Part shown: positions 18,715 to 27,693 of the stretch, piece by piece
How the letters are laid out: each line of letters starts with the position of its first letter
How positions within the stretch are numbered: the first letter of the stretch is position 1
Source of the DNA: Cytophagales bacterium
GTDB taxonomy: Bacteria; Bacteroidota; Bacteroidia; Cytophagales; Cyclobacteriaceae
Direction of reading: 5' to 3'
NCBI GenBank assembly: GCA_022360015.1
Contig: JAKSDQ010000071.1
Location: 1-64,000 of the forward strand
DNA length: 64,000 bases
Notes under the pieces: generated by a model
The model's input: only the letters and a program-made list of their open reading frames with translations
Databases searched by the model: none
Told to the model about the DNA's origin: nothing
Program-made: the position numbers and the translations under genes

Positions 18715-20241
18715 TTAATTAACATCCCAAAATACCGGCGTTTGCAACAAGATTTCTTCATCAGGGGGGTTAGAGCCCTGAAATTCATCTACATCATAGG
18801 GTAATCTTCTTGGAAACACCCCTTCGCCAAGCGGATTGACGATTTCATCGATCTGCTGTGCCGAAGGATAACCGGTACGTCTGAAATCAGTAAAAGACTC
18901 CATACCATTGCCAAATTGGGAGATATACTTCTGGGTAATGATGACATCGAGCCTTTCTTCATTAGTTGCGGCCGTGTCAAAAGCTACAACATGTGCATCA
19001 ATGTATGATGTTACTACCGTATCTACAATCTCCGGGGCACCAGGCAGGGCATTTACCTCGGCAAAAGCCTCTTCCATGGCCAACCTAAAAGCTGTTTCAG
19101 CGGCAGGCAGATTATTGTTCAATATCAGCTCTGCCTCTGCGATGATGAACTGTACCATATAACTGGTGATCATTCTGAACGGCACATCACCTGTACCGGA
19201 AGCACCGTTAACGGGACCGGGAACTTCTTCCCCATCTTCTACCTCCTCTGTAAACCTTCCCCCGACCGGGAATATTCCCCAAACAGACCGGCTGAGATCA
19301 TCGTTTCCTATGTTGGTGATCGATCCGTTAACCAAACCTTCGAAACTGTCGGTGTCATTCTGATTCTCCAGATAATAGGGAAGTCTCGGATCGTTCAGGT
19401 TACTCAAAAATGTATTAAAATCAATAGACATATGATTCTCCCTGCTGGCTCTGGCGTAATCCGCGACATAGTTAGGATGACGGTTTTCAGGAGATTGGGA
19501 GTCATTGTAAACAAACTCAAAATTTTCATCCAGATCTGAAATCAGATTGCCCTGGGCTATTAACTGATTAATCTGGGTTCTGGACTCAGCCTCATTTACT
19601 TTTCTGGATTGATTATAAAGTTTCAGCTTCAGGGAATTTCCCATTTTTTTCCACATATCAACATCGCCGCCATAAATCAAATCCACATCATCCGGTGTAA
19701 TTACATTCTGCCCCTCCCTGTCAAAATCAGCAATTGCTTCATCGATTAAATCAAGTACCAAAGAATACACCTCCGCATCATCCTGATACACTGGAAATGT
19801 TTCTTGACCGAACTCAGTAAAGGGCAAGTCTCCCCACAAGTCCGTCATCACACTAAAAATGTAAGCTTTCTGTAACTTCGACACAGCAACATATTCCCAG
19901 TTTTCAGCGGCGGTTTCCTTTTCAATAATAGTCTCTAAGTCCTTCAATGCCCCGCCAAAAAGGTCAAATCTCCATGAATTACCTATATCGGTACGGCCAA
20001 TATCCCATCGATGATACCTGGTATTTACGATTTGTTTGGTAAGTGTCGACGTGATCCTGCTGATTACACCGGCAAAAGCAAAAGTATATTGCGCCTGTGC
20101 GGCAGGTAAGAGGAAATCAGAAGTGGCATCTGCCGGAAAATTCGGATCATCATTGACATCCAAAAAATCATCATTACAGCTAGTGGCTAGTAACACTGCC
20201 ACCATCAAAGCACTGATTTTTATATATTTTAACGTTTTCAT
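18715..20241 (-). CDS. SusD/RagB family nutrient-binding lipoprotein
   Basis: A roughly 508-residue SusD-like outer membrane lipoprotein, of the SusD-like_2 type judging by its opening CNDDFLDVNDDPNFP and the central GGDVDMWKKMGNSLKLKLY. The lipobox is LLATSC. SusD proteins cap the SusC barrel and capture ligand at the cell surface. I prefer the ATG at 20241 (MKTLKYIKIS), since it directly precedes the charged start of the signal peptide; another in-frame ATG lies at 20253. It is co-transcribed with susC, 20 nt away. No glycoside hydrolase or peptidase gene lies in the cluster, so the nutrient cannot be predicted; this SusD subtype is often linked to peptides rather than glycans (family knowledge, weak). 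Confidence 0.94.
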   Translation of the reverse strand: MKTLKYIKISALMVAVLLATSCNDDFLDVNDDPNFPADATSDFLLPAAQAQYTFAFAGVISRITSTLTKQIVNTRYHRWDIGRTDIGNSWRFDLFGGALKDLETIIEKETAAENWEYVAVSKLQKAYIFSVMTDLWGDLPFTEFGQETFPVYQDDAEVYSLVLDLIDEAIADFDREGQNVITPDDVDLIYGGDVDMWKKMGNSLKLKLYNQSRKVNEAESRTQINQLIAQGNLISDLDENFEFVYNDSQSPENRHPNYVADYARASRENHMSIDFNTFLSNLNDPRLPYYLENQNDTDSFEGLVNGSITNIGNDDLSRSVWGIFPVGGRFTEEVEDGEEVPGPVNGASGTGDVPFRMITSYMVQFIIAEAELILNNNLPAAETAFRLAMEEAFAEVNALPGAPEIVDTVVTSYIDAHVVAFDTAATNEERLDVIITQKYISQFGNGMESFTDFRRTGYPSAQQIDEIVNPLGEGVFPRRLPYDVDEFQGSNPPDEEILLQTPVFWDVN

Positions 20242-20261
20242 GTAAATCGTCATTTTATTGA

Positions 20262-23200
20262 TTAGAAGGTTACGTTAAGGTTCACTCCGTAACTTTTAGT
20301 AGTAGGAATATAGTTGACAATCAACGCATTCTGATTGGCCGCCGATAACCCACTGGCTTCCGGATCGACACCCGCGCCGTCGGGCAGGTTGGGGGTTGTA
20401 AACCATAAATTCCTGCCTATAAAACTAATCCGTGCACTACCGATGGGTGTATTTTCAAATAAACTTTTCGGGAAATTGTAACTTAATGACAATTCTCTTA
20501 ATCGAATGGTAGTTACATCAAATATACCTGGCTCATCGGAGTTGTCTCCAAACCCAACTGGTCCCTGGAAAAAATAGCTATTGGCATCTACATAAATATT
20601 GTTAGGTACCTTTTGACCCGACTCATCCAATAGCGGCTGAAGGTTGTCGTCGGCTAAAACACCCGGAACCAGGAAAGACCGGTTTCTATCTTCTCCAGTT
20701 TCATCCAATACACCTCTGGCCCTCATACTCCTAATGGTGCCTATGAACATATCACCACCAACCCTGGCATCCACCAGGAATCCCAGGCTCAGGCCTTTGT
20801 AGGTGAAAGTATTGGTAACCCCTAATAAAAAGTCCGGATTAGGATCTCCGAGGATAGAAACATTTGGATCACCGATAGGTAATCCTTCGTCCTGGTTAAT
20901 CAAAAGGTTGCCTTCATCATCCCTTAACAGGGCCCTGCCTTCTATCAGTCCATAAGGTTCACCTACTCTCAGTACCTGTCCCCGTGAGAAAAACCTGGAA
21001 CCTGGCAAGTCAATCTGTTCCTGATCCTGTGCCAGTGAAATAACCTCGTTTCTGTTTCGCGTAAAATTGGCTAATATATTCCAGTTAAATCCATTTCCTA
21101 ACTGTACCGGTGTTGCATCCAACGTCAGCTCCCAGCCCCTGTTTTCAATTTCTCCGGCATTGATGAACCGGCCTAAAAATCCGCTTGTAGCGGGAAGGGT
21201 TACATTGGTGATCAGATCAGTGGTATTCCTTTTGTACCAGGTAACACTCAAATTAATTCTGTCATTCCAAAAGCCTAAATCTAATCCCAATTCTATTTCA
21301 TTGGTAAATTCCGGTTTTAAGTCCGGATTTCCTTCTGTGTTACCCACTGTTATACTACTTACCCCTCCGAATGGCCAGTTCAAGCCATCCAAGGCACCCG
21401 TACCGATGTTTTCATTACCTCTGAATATTGTCACCAAAGAAAAGGGACTGGCATCGTTTCCTACCCTCGCCCAGGCAGCCCTTACCTTAGCAAAAGATAT
21501 GTATTGAGAAGGCATGTCAATAAACTCAGACACCATGACCGAGCCACTTACAGAAGGGTAAAAAAAGCTTTGGTTATCGCTGGGAAGTGTGGAAGACCAG
21601 TCATTCCTTCCGGTAAAATTAAGATAGGCTTTGTTTTGATAGGACAATTGCACATCAGCAAAAACACCCCAAAGCCTTCTTTGAAATTCATCACCTCCCA
21701 AAGGGAATTCTCCTTTCAACAAATTATTGGTATTATCCAATTGGTAAATCCTGGGCACGATAATTCCGGATCCTAATATTTGCTGATGCTCACCGGAGCG
21801 ACTGTTGATATTGTGACCAACGATGGCCCGTAGATTAAAATCCTGGTTCAGCTCCTTGGCGAATGTTAACAAAAAATTTGATTCATATTCTGTAAATGTG
21901 ATATCATCCGCAACAATTCGCCCCAAGGGATCGACCGGGTTACCAACCGCATAAACTGTTTTTCGTCTATCGTTGTAGGTATTAAATCCAATCTGATAGC
22001 TGGCAGTCAGCCATTCGGTTATCTCGTAACTTAATTTCAAAAATCCGTTAACCCGGTTCAAATCACTGAAGAAAGGATTTTCATTGGTTACCCAATAGGG
22101 ATTCAATACACCGTTTCTGTAATAGCTATTCTCCAGGGTATTAGGATCGATGAACGGATATCCTGTGAGGTCGTAACTTCTCGGTACAAACCATAACACC
22201 CTGTGCACAGAACCATCGGCCACACCGCCACCGCCGGCTTGTATACCGACCTGCTCAGAATTTGTATAGGTCAAATTTCCGGAGGCCGTAAAACCATTGG
22301 TAAGTTTTACACTTCCTCCTGCAGAAAAGACGTTTTTACTATAGTCCGAATTAGGAAATATACCTTCATTGTCAGTTCTGGCATAACTTGCAGAAAAGGA
22401 GTAGTCTTCGTTTCCGGTACGTATCAGTACTGAATTTTCTATCAATGCCCCGGTTTCATAAAAATCTGCCACGTTATCCGGGTAAGCCTGGTAAGGGACC
22501 CTGTTTCCAAGGTGATCGGTAACCTCGTTGACCTCAGAGTCAAAAGCCGGCCCCCAGGTACCGAAAAAACCGTTATTAAAGATACCGTCAGCGCCCTGAC
22601 CATAGGTATTTTGTAAGTCCGGTAATTTGGAAACCTCCTGCACAGTATAACCAGAGGTGAGCGAAACTTCAAGCCCTTTGGCTGTTCCGGCCTGGCTGCT
22701 ACCCGTTTTTGTAGTAACGATAATAGCACCATTAGCCGCTCTGGAGCCGTAAAGGGCTGCGGCTGCACCACCTTTTAACACGGTAACGGACTCAATATTA
22801 TTCGGATCGAGATCCACTACCCGGTTTGAAACCGTGGCACCCTGTACCAGTGTGTTATCATTTTGGTCCAGCGAATTGTCATAAGGCACTCCGTCTACCA
22901 CAAACAAAGGTTGGTTATTCCTGGTAGTGCTGTTGCCACGAATGATAATATTGGTAGAAGAACCCGGCGCACCGTTTGAACCGGTAATCTGAACACCGGC
23001 AATTTTACCATTTAAAGATCTCACCACATCGGGAGTGGCCCGGTTTTCAATAGCCTCCGAGTTTATCTCCTGTACATGATAACCCAGTGATCTGCTGTCT
23101 CTTTCAATACCTATGGCTGTTACCACAACTTCAGAAAGTTGGGTTACATCCAACTCCATGGCAATATCGATCGTTGTCTGATTGCCGATTTCAATTTCCT

Positions 23201-23453
23201 GGGTAATGTAGCCAATGGATGAGAATATTAATGTACCCGCCGAAGATGGGATATCCAAAGAGTAATTTCCGTCAATATCCGATACCGCACCGGTGGTTGT
23301 ACCTTTTAGCAGTACGTTCACACCGGGTAATCCTGACCCGTCTTTTGCGTCAGTAACTTTTCCGCTCACAACCCTCTCTTGTGCTGCAGCGACTAATACA
23401 TAAAAAACCATCACCCCAAAAAGGGCAAAGGACTTGCGTAGGTTTAGTTGCAT
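20262..23453 (-). CDS. SusC/RagA family TonB-dependent outer membrane transporter
   Basis: A 1063-residue TonB-dependent receptor. Signal peptide is residues 1-24. A carboxypeptidase-regulatory-like domain covers about 28-112 (VSGKVTDAKDGSGLPGVNVL). The TonB box region is QLSEVVVTAIGIER and the plug domain contains IRGNSTTRNNQPLFVVDGVP and the RagA motif AAALYGSRAANGAIIVTTK. The 22-strand barrel follows, ending in an aromatic residue (LNVTF). It imports a ligand captured by the SusD lipoprotein with energy from TonB/ExbBD encoded elsewhere. No anti-sigma-interacting N-terminal extension (STN) is present and no FecIR-type pair is nearby. Regulation could come from the response regulator upstream (inference). 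Confidence 0.96.
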   Translation of the reverse strand: MQLNLRKSFALFGVMVFYVLVAAAQERVVSGKVTDAKDGSGLPGVNVLLKGTTTGAVSDIDGNYSLDIPSSAGTLIFSSIGYITQEIEIGNQTTIDIAMELDVTQLSEVVVTAIGIERDSRSLGYHVQEINSEAIENRATPDVVRSLNGKIAGVQITGSNGAPGSSTNIIIRGNSTTRNNQPLFVVDGVPYDNSLDQNDNTLVQGATVSNRVVDLDPNNIESVTVLKGGAAAALYGSRAANGAIIVTTKTGSSQAGTAKGLEVSLTSGYTVQEVSKLPDLQNTYGQGADGIFNNGFFGTWGPAFDSEVNEVTDHLGNRVPYQAYPDNVADFYETGALIENSVLIRTGNEDYSFSASYARTDNEGIFPNSDYSKNVFSAGGSVKLTNGFTASGNLTYTNSEQVGIQAGGGGVADGSVHRVLWFVPRSYDLTGYPFIDPNTLENSYYRNGVLNPYWVTNENPFFSDLNRVNGFLKLSYEITEWLTASYQIGFNTYNDRRKTVYAVGNPVDPLGRIVADDITFTEYESNFLLTFAKELNQDFNLRAIVGHNINSRSGEHQQILGSGIIVPRIYQLDNTNNLLKGEFPLGGDEFQRRLWGVFADVQLSYQNKAYLNFTGRNDWSSTLPSDNQSFFYPSVSGSVMVSEFIDMPSQYISFAKVRAAWARVGNDASPFSLVTIFRGNENIGTGALDGLNWPFGGVSSITVGNTEGNPDLKPEFTNEIELGLDLGFWNDRINLSVTWYKRNTTDLITNVTLPATSGFLGRFINAGEIENRGWELTLDATPVQLGNGFNWNILANFTRNRNEVISLAQDQEQIDLPGSRFFSRGQVLRVGEPYGLIEGRALLRDDEGNLLINQDEGLPIGDPNVSILGDPNPDFLLGVTNTFTYKGLSLGFLVDARVGGDMFIGTIRSMRARGVLDETGEDRNRSFLVPGVLADDNLQPLLDESGQKVPNNIYVDANSYFFQGPVGFGDNSDEPGIFDVTTIRLRELSLSYNFPKSLFENTPIGSARISFIGRNLWFTTPNLPDGAGVDPEASGLSAANQNALIVNYIPTTKSYGVNLNVTF

Positions 23454-23817
23454 AAACGTTTAGTTAAGTTGTTGAAATAATTATTTAAGAATCTCTTCCG
23501 CTGATCTTATTATGCGCTGAAGTATCCTAAAAAGCCATTTTTTTCACTCAAAGGTCTTGATAAATAAGATAAGTTTATACCAACCGAAATAGGGGATTTT
23601 GGCGAACGATAACTATACATAATTTTGCCGGAGCTGCATCATGTAAAAGATAATAGGGATATATTCGTTAGCACAATTTGGGGTATTTTTTTTCTTAGAC
23701 GGGCATATAACGGCGTGAATGGTGCATTTAGAAATCAAATTGGGTTAACGTGAAATGGGTTATTATCTTTTTTAGCAGTTTTGTACTTAATGAATGTAAA
23801 ATATGGTAATATGTGGA
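23454..23817. other. Intergenic region upstream of susC
   Basis: About 365 nt of A/T-rich DNA between the response regulator terminator and susC. It should hold the susC promoter. I found no exact TTTG-N19-TAnnTTTG on the minus strand, which suggests activator-dependent or alternative-sigma transcription. No open frame or RNA fold was recognised. Confidence 0.5.
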
Positions 23818-23845
23818 ATAAAAAAACGAGGTGAGTGCCTCGTTT
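23818..23845 (-). terminator. Terminator after the response regulator gene
   Basis: Minus-strand stem AAACGAGG/CCTCGTTT (23845-23838 with 23831-23824), 6-nt loop, followed by a run of T. It lies about 22 nt past the stop codon. Confidence 0.85.
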
Positions 23846-23867
23846 ACTTTCTTGCTGTAATAATCTA

Positions 23868-24497
23868 TCAAATCAGCTTTTCCTTAAGCGCCTTTTCAAT
23901 GGCTTCCGCCTTACTGTGTACCTGTAATTTGAAGTAAATATTTTTGATGTGGGACTTAACCGTCTCTTTATGAATAAATAATTCTTCAGAAATTATTGAA
24001 TAACTTTTTCCTTTTGACAAGAGCTCCAGTACCTCGGTTTCCCTCCTGGTAAGTGGGGAATCCTGATTCTTCTGAAATGACTCAACCACCATGCGTGCAA
24101 TTCTGGAACTCATCGGGGCACCCCCGGCTTTAATCTCATTAATGGCTTCGAGTAAACTGGAGTAATTGGCAGTTTTGGTAATATAACCGGAAGCACCGGC
24201 ACAAAGTGCCTGGAATACAAGTTCGCTGTCTTCATGCACGGTTATCACTATGATATTCAGATCCGGAATTTCTTTCTTTATACGTTGAATCCCTTCAATA
24301 CCATGCATGCCAGGTAGTTCCAAATCCATCAGGATAATATCAGATTGGTCATTTTTCAGATTTTTAATCGCATCCTCGCACTTCACATAACTGTTCACAA
24401 CATCATATTCTTCAATGCTGTTTAACAGTAAGGCAAATCCATCTTTCACCACTTCATTATCTTCAACAATGACTATCCTAGTAATTTTGTTTTCCAT
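23868..24497 (-). CDS. NarL/LuxR-family DNA-binding response regulator
   Basis: A 209-residue two-domain response regulator. The receiver domain covers about 5-120 with acidic pocket E12-D13 and phospho-acceptor Asp58 (ILMDLELPG). The C-terminal LuxR-type helix-turn-helix is about 145-205 (LTRRETEVLELLSKGKSYSI, then HKETVKSHIKNIYFKL). No histidine kinase is adjacent, so it is an orphan in this window. It lies immediately upstream of the SusC operon on the same strand, separated by a terminator; control of that operon is possible but unproven. Confidence 0.94.
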   Translation of the reverse strand: MENKITRIVIVEDNEVVKDGFALLLNSIEEYDVVNSYVKCEDAIKNLKNDQSDIILMDLELPGMHGIEGIQRIKKEIPDLNIIVITVHEDSELVFQALCAGASGYITKTANYSSLLEAINEIKAGGAPMSSRIARMVVESFQKNQDSPLTRRETEVLELLSKGKSYSIISEELFIHKETVKSHIKNIYFKLQVHSKAEAIEKALKEKLI

Positions 24498-24957
24498 TAT
24501 TCTTGTTGTTGAGGTTCAAATAAACTTTAATAGTACTACAAATAGTATACTAAAACTATACACCATTTTGGGGTAAATTCCATGAAATGATTGTTTTTAT
24601 TTTGTCAATGGGTATACTAATTGTAACGAAATAAACTTCGCACTGGTTATGCCACCCCATGAATTTCCAAAGTAACCGGCCTTAATGAATTGTCGCCATT
24701 TTCAAATGTAATTATATCGAATTTATCCCTCATCATCTCTTAAAATGTGATAAATGGTCTAATTATTGTTTAATGAACGCCAAATATTCTTTAGATTTAA
24801 GAAGTTTTTTGACAACCCGGAATTTTTCCCTGTAGATAGCAACCCCGATATTAAATTATTATCTGTTTTGTAAAACCACAAATAATGGTTTTTGATTAAT
24901 TTTAAAGGATATTTAACGATTAAATACAGCAAGGTTGATATTCATGGCTATTGCAAA
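24498..24957. other. Divergent intergenic region
   Basis: About 460 nt between the response regulator (minus) and the WG-repeat gene (plus). It is strongly A/T-rich with several TAGTAC/GTATAC-like short palindromes near 24530-24556. An in-frame TTG at 24892 opens the downstream frame but has no coding look. No RNA gene or clear promoter match was found. Confidence 0.45.
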
Positions 24958-27600
24958 ATGAAGAAAGGTCTGTTTACGGTTGTAGTTTTTTTTAATGTGG
25001 CTTGCGGGGTTTTTGCTCAAAACTCAAAAAGGGCATTGTTGCTTCTCGAAAAAGAAGATTACCTGAGAGTTGAGCAGATTTTCAGGAAATCTGTTGAAAA
25101 GGATAGCATCAACCCGGGCGCCTATTATGTCTATTCAAGGTTATTTTTAAGCGAGTCCTTTCCAAGATATAACCTTGACTCCAGCTATCTCTTGATCCTT
25201 AAAGCCATCGATCACTATGCTTTGGTCGACCAAAGAGCCATAGAAAGACTCCATAAAATACCGATTGATGACTCAACGCTTTGGATGCAAAAAAACAAGA
25301 TTGACAGCCTCGCGTTTCAGCAGGCACTCCATAACAACAGTGAAGCCGGTTATAATCTTTTTCTGAAAAAACACCCTGCCGCAGTACAGGTAAACCAGGC
25401 GAAAACCCTCAGAAACAAAGTGGCTTATAAAAAAGCCCGGGCAACCAATACTTACCAATCCTACAAAGACTTTATGGATAAGTATCCGGAGGCATCCGAA
25501 TCCGGGGAGGCCATGGTTAAATACAACCAGCTATTATTCAATGAAAAGACCAAAGAGAAGTCGCTGACCAGTTACCGGCAATTTCTTAATGAACACCCCC
25601 AAACACCTTTCCGGGACCTTATTGAAAAAGATATCTTTGAAATTTCCACTGCCGATAATAAAAAAAACTCGTATGAGGCGTTTATCAGCCAGTATCCTGG
25701 CAGCAAATATGCCAAGAAAGCCCTGGATTATCTTTACTACCACCAGCAGGAAAATGGCGGCACCCCGGAAGATTTTTTGAAAACATATGCAGGGATAAGG
25801 AATATTGATTCTATCGGAAAACTTATCCCTTATCATAAACAAGTACTATTCCCTGTTTATGAAAACAATCGATATAGATTCTTTAACCAAACCGGAAAAC
25901 TGGTTGAAACGCTTATTTGGGACAAGGACATTGATGCGTCTTACTTCTGCACCGGAATATATCAGGATTTTGTAATCGCCAGCGACAATAAAATAGGTTA
26001 TATGCTGACCAAATCAGGCACAAAAATACATAAAGGTCTTTTTAAAACCACCGGATCAATGGGTTATGGTCTTCTAAAAATTGCCAATGAGAAGGGTTAT
26101 GGGGTCATTCACAAGGCCGGGTGGCAAGTTTTACCTGTAGCTTGGGACGAAGTCAGGCTGATCGCCAATCAATTTCTGGCCATCAAAAAAAACCGGCTGT
26201 GGGGGCTGGCTACGCTATCGGGAAAGTTATTATTCGACCCCCAATTTCAGGATATCCAGGTCGAAGGGGACTTTTTTATCTTTGAGAAAGACGGAAAAAT
26301 CGCTGTCACCAACCATGAAGCGCTCACAACCATGCTGGCCGCCAACAATTCAAAGCTGCAATTCGAATATGATGATTATCAACTGGTGAATGACCAAAAA
26401 ATGATTGTTATGCGAGATAATCAGGAGCGTCTGATAAACAACAAGCTGGTCACAGTAATTGCTCCCCAAGGCCAAAAAATCCACGATCAGCCCCATGGAT
26501 GGTACGTCATTAGGACCGATACTTTTCTTGTGTATAATCAACAATTGCAGGAAGTGTTTGCCGGTCCATGCGATCAGTACCAGTTCAAGGATGAATGGTT
26601 TGGTTTAAAACAAAATGATAAATGGGCGTTATTCAACATGCATCAGGGGATTAAAACAGGTTTCGAATTTGACAGTATCCAGTTTTTAAGCAAAAATGCG
26701 ATTTATCTGACCGGCGAAGAAGAAAGATCCGTTTTTCTGGCCGGAGGCCCGGGGATCGAAATAAAAGAAGGGCAGAGGTTTCAATTGATTTTGTCCAACT
26801 TCCAGGAAAACCAGGGTGATAGTCTGGAATATATAGTAGTTACCGATCCCAAAAAAAGGCTGATAACACTCTACAACCTGAAAGGGGAAAAAATCAGGGC
26901 TTTGACCAACACACAAATGAATGCGCTGTACGATAACTTTTTTATTGTCGAAAAAAATGGTAAAAAGGGTATCATGAATAGTAGTGGGAAGATAGTACTT
27001 GCTACTTATTACGACGCCATTGGTAAACCGAAAAATGGGATCTTTTCACTTTTGCAAAGGAATAAATTCGGGGCATTCGGTGTAAATGACGGATTCACAA
27101 TCCGTCCGGAATACGAATCAGCCCTTTCGGTTTATAATCAAAGTTTACTGGTTGCCACCAAATCAGGTAAAAGTGGTTTTATAGACCATCACAACAAGAA
27201 AATCAGCCCATTCGACTTCGAAAAAATTGAATATTGGCGTGACAGCCTTGCGGCAGTATACCAAGAAGGACGATGGCGGATCTATAATATTTATAAAAAT
27301 GAATATATGATGGATAATCTGGCTGATTTTCAAATATTTGCAGACTCCTCCGAAAAAAAGGCTATTATCCTGGGGGAAAATGGTTACGGGGTAATCGGGA
27401 ATCAATCTGGCATCATTATTAAACCTACATTCGACGATTTACAGGTGATCGGGCATAAAGACACTTATTTATTTTTCTGCGAAAAACAGGTAAGAGAAGC
27501 GGGTATATATGTGGTGGTTTATTATGATAAAAATGGAAAAATGGTAAGACGCCAGATTTATGATGAGGAGGATTATGATAAAATCTATTGCAACAAATAG
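24958..27600 (+). CDS. Secreted WG-repeat protein
   Basis: An 880-residue exported protein. The ATG at 24958 (MKKGLFTVVVFF, cleaved after VFAQ) is preferred over the in-frame TTG at 24892 because it begins a standard signal peptide. Residues about 25-280 are helical and TPR-like, with repeated motifs such as SYKDFMDKYPEASESGEA, SYRQFLNEHPQTPFRDL and SYEAFISQYPGSKYAKKA at roughly 30-residue spacing. Residues 290-860 are beta-rich WG repeats (for example NRLWGLATLSGKLLFDPQF, KKGIMNSSGKIV and GYGVIGNQSGIIIKP). WG proteins are common in Bacteroidota with no settled function; a surface or periplasmic binding role is likely. It is monocistronic. Confidence 0.88.
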   Translation: MKKGLFTVVVFFNVACGVFAQNSKRALLLLEKEDYLRVEQIFRKSVEKDSINPGAYYVYSRLFLSESFPRYNLDSSYLLILKAIDHYALVDQRAIERLHKIPIDDSTLWMQKNKIDSLAFQQALHNNSEAGYNLFLKKHPAAVQVNQAKTLRNKVAYKKARATNTYQSYKDFMDKYPEASESGEAMVKYNQLLFNEKTKEKSLTSYRQFLNEHPQTPFRDLIEKDIFEISTADNKKNSYEAFISQYPGSKYAKKALDYLYYHQQENGGTPEDFLKTYAGIRNIDSIGKLIPYHKQVLFPVYENNRYRFFNQTGKLVETLIWDKDIDASYFCTGIYQDFVIASDNKIGYMLTKSGTKIHKGLFKTTGSMGYGLLKIANEKGYGVIHKAGWQVLPVAWDEVRLIANQFLAIKKNRLWGLATLSGKLLFDPQFQDIQVEGDFFIFEKDGKIAVTNHEALTTMLAANNSKLQFEYDDYQLVNDQKMIVMRDNQERLINNKLVTVIAPQGQKIHDQPHGWYVIRTDTFLVYNQQLQEVFAGPCDQYQFKDEWFGLKQNDKWALFNMHQGIKTGFEFDSIQFLSKNAIYLTGEEERSVFLAGGPGIEIKEGQRFQLILSNFQENQGDSLEYIVVTDPKKRLITLYNLKGEKIRALTNTQMNALYDNFFIVEKNGKKGIMNSSGKIVLATYYDAIGKPKNGIFSLLQRNKFGAFGVNDGFTIRPEYESALSVYNQSLLVATKSGKSGFIDHHNKKISPFDFEKIEYWRDSLAAVYQEGRWRIYNIYKNEYMMDNLADFQIFADSSEKKAIILGENGYGVIGNQSGIIIKPTFDDLQVIGHKDTYLFFCEKQVREAGIYVVVYYDKNGKMVRRQIYDEEDYDKIYCNK

Positions 27601-27693
27601 CTACAATCCTGCCAAATACCCACCCATGAATAATTTCATTTTTCCAAATAATTATCCTAGCTTAGGAAATTCGCTCACCAAAAACTTCACTTA

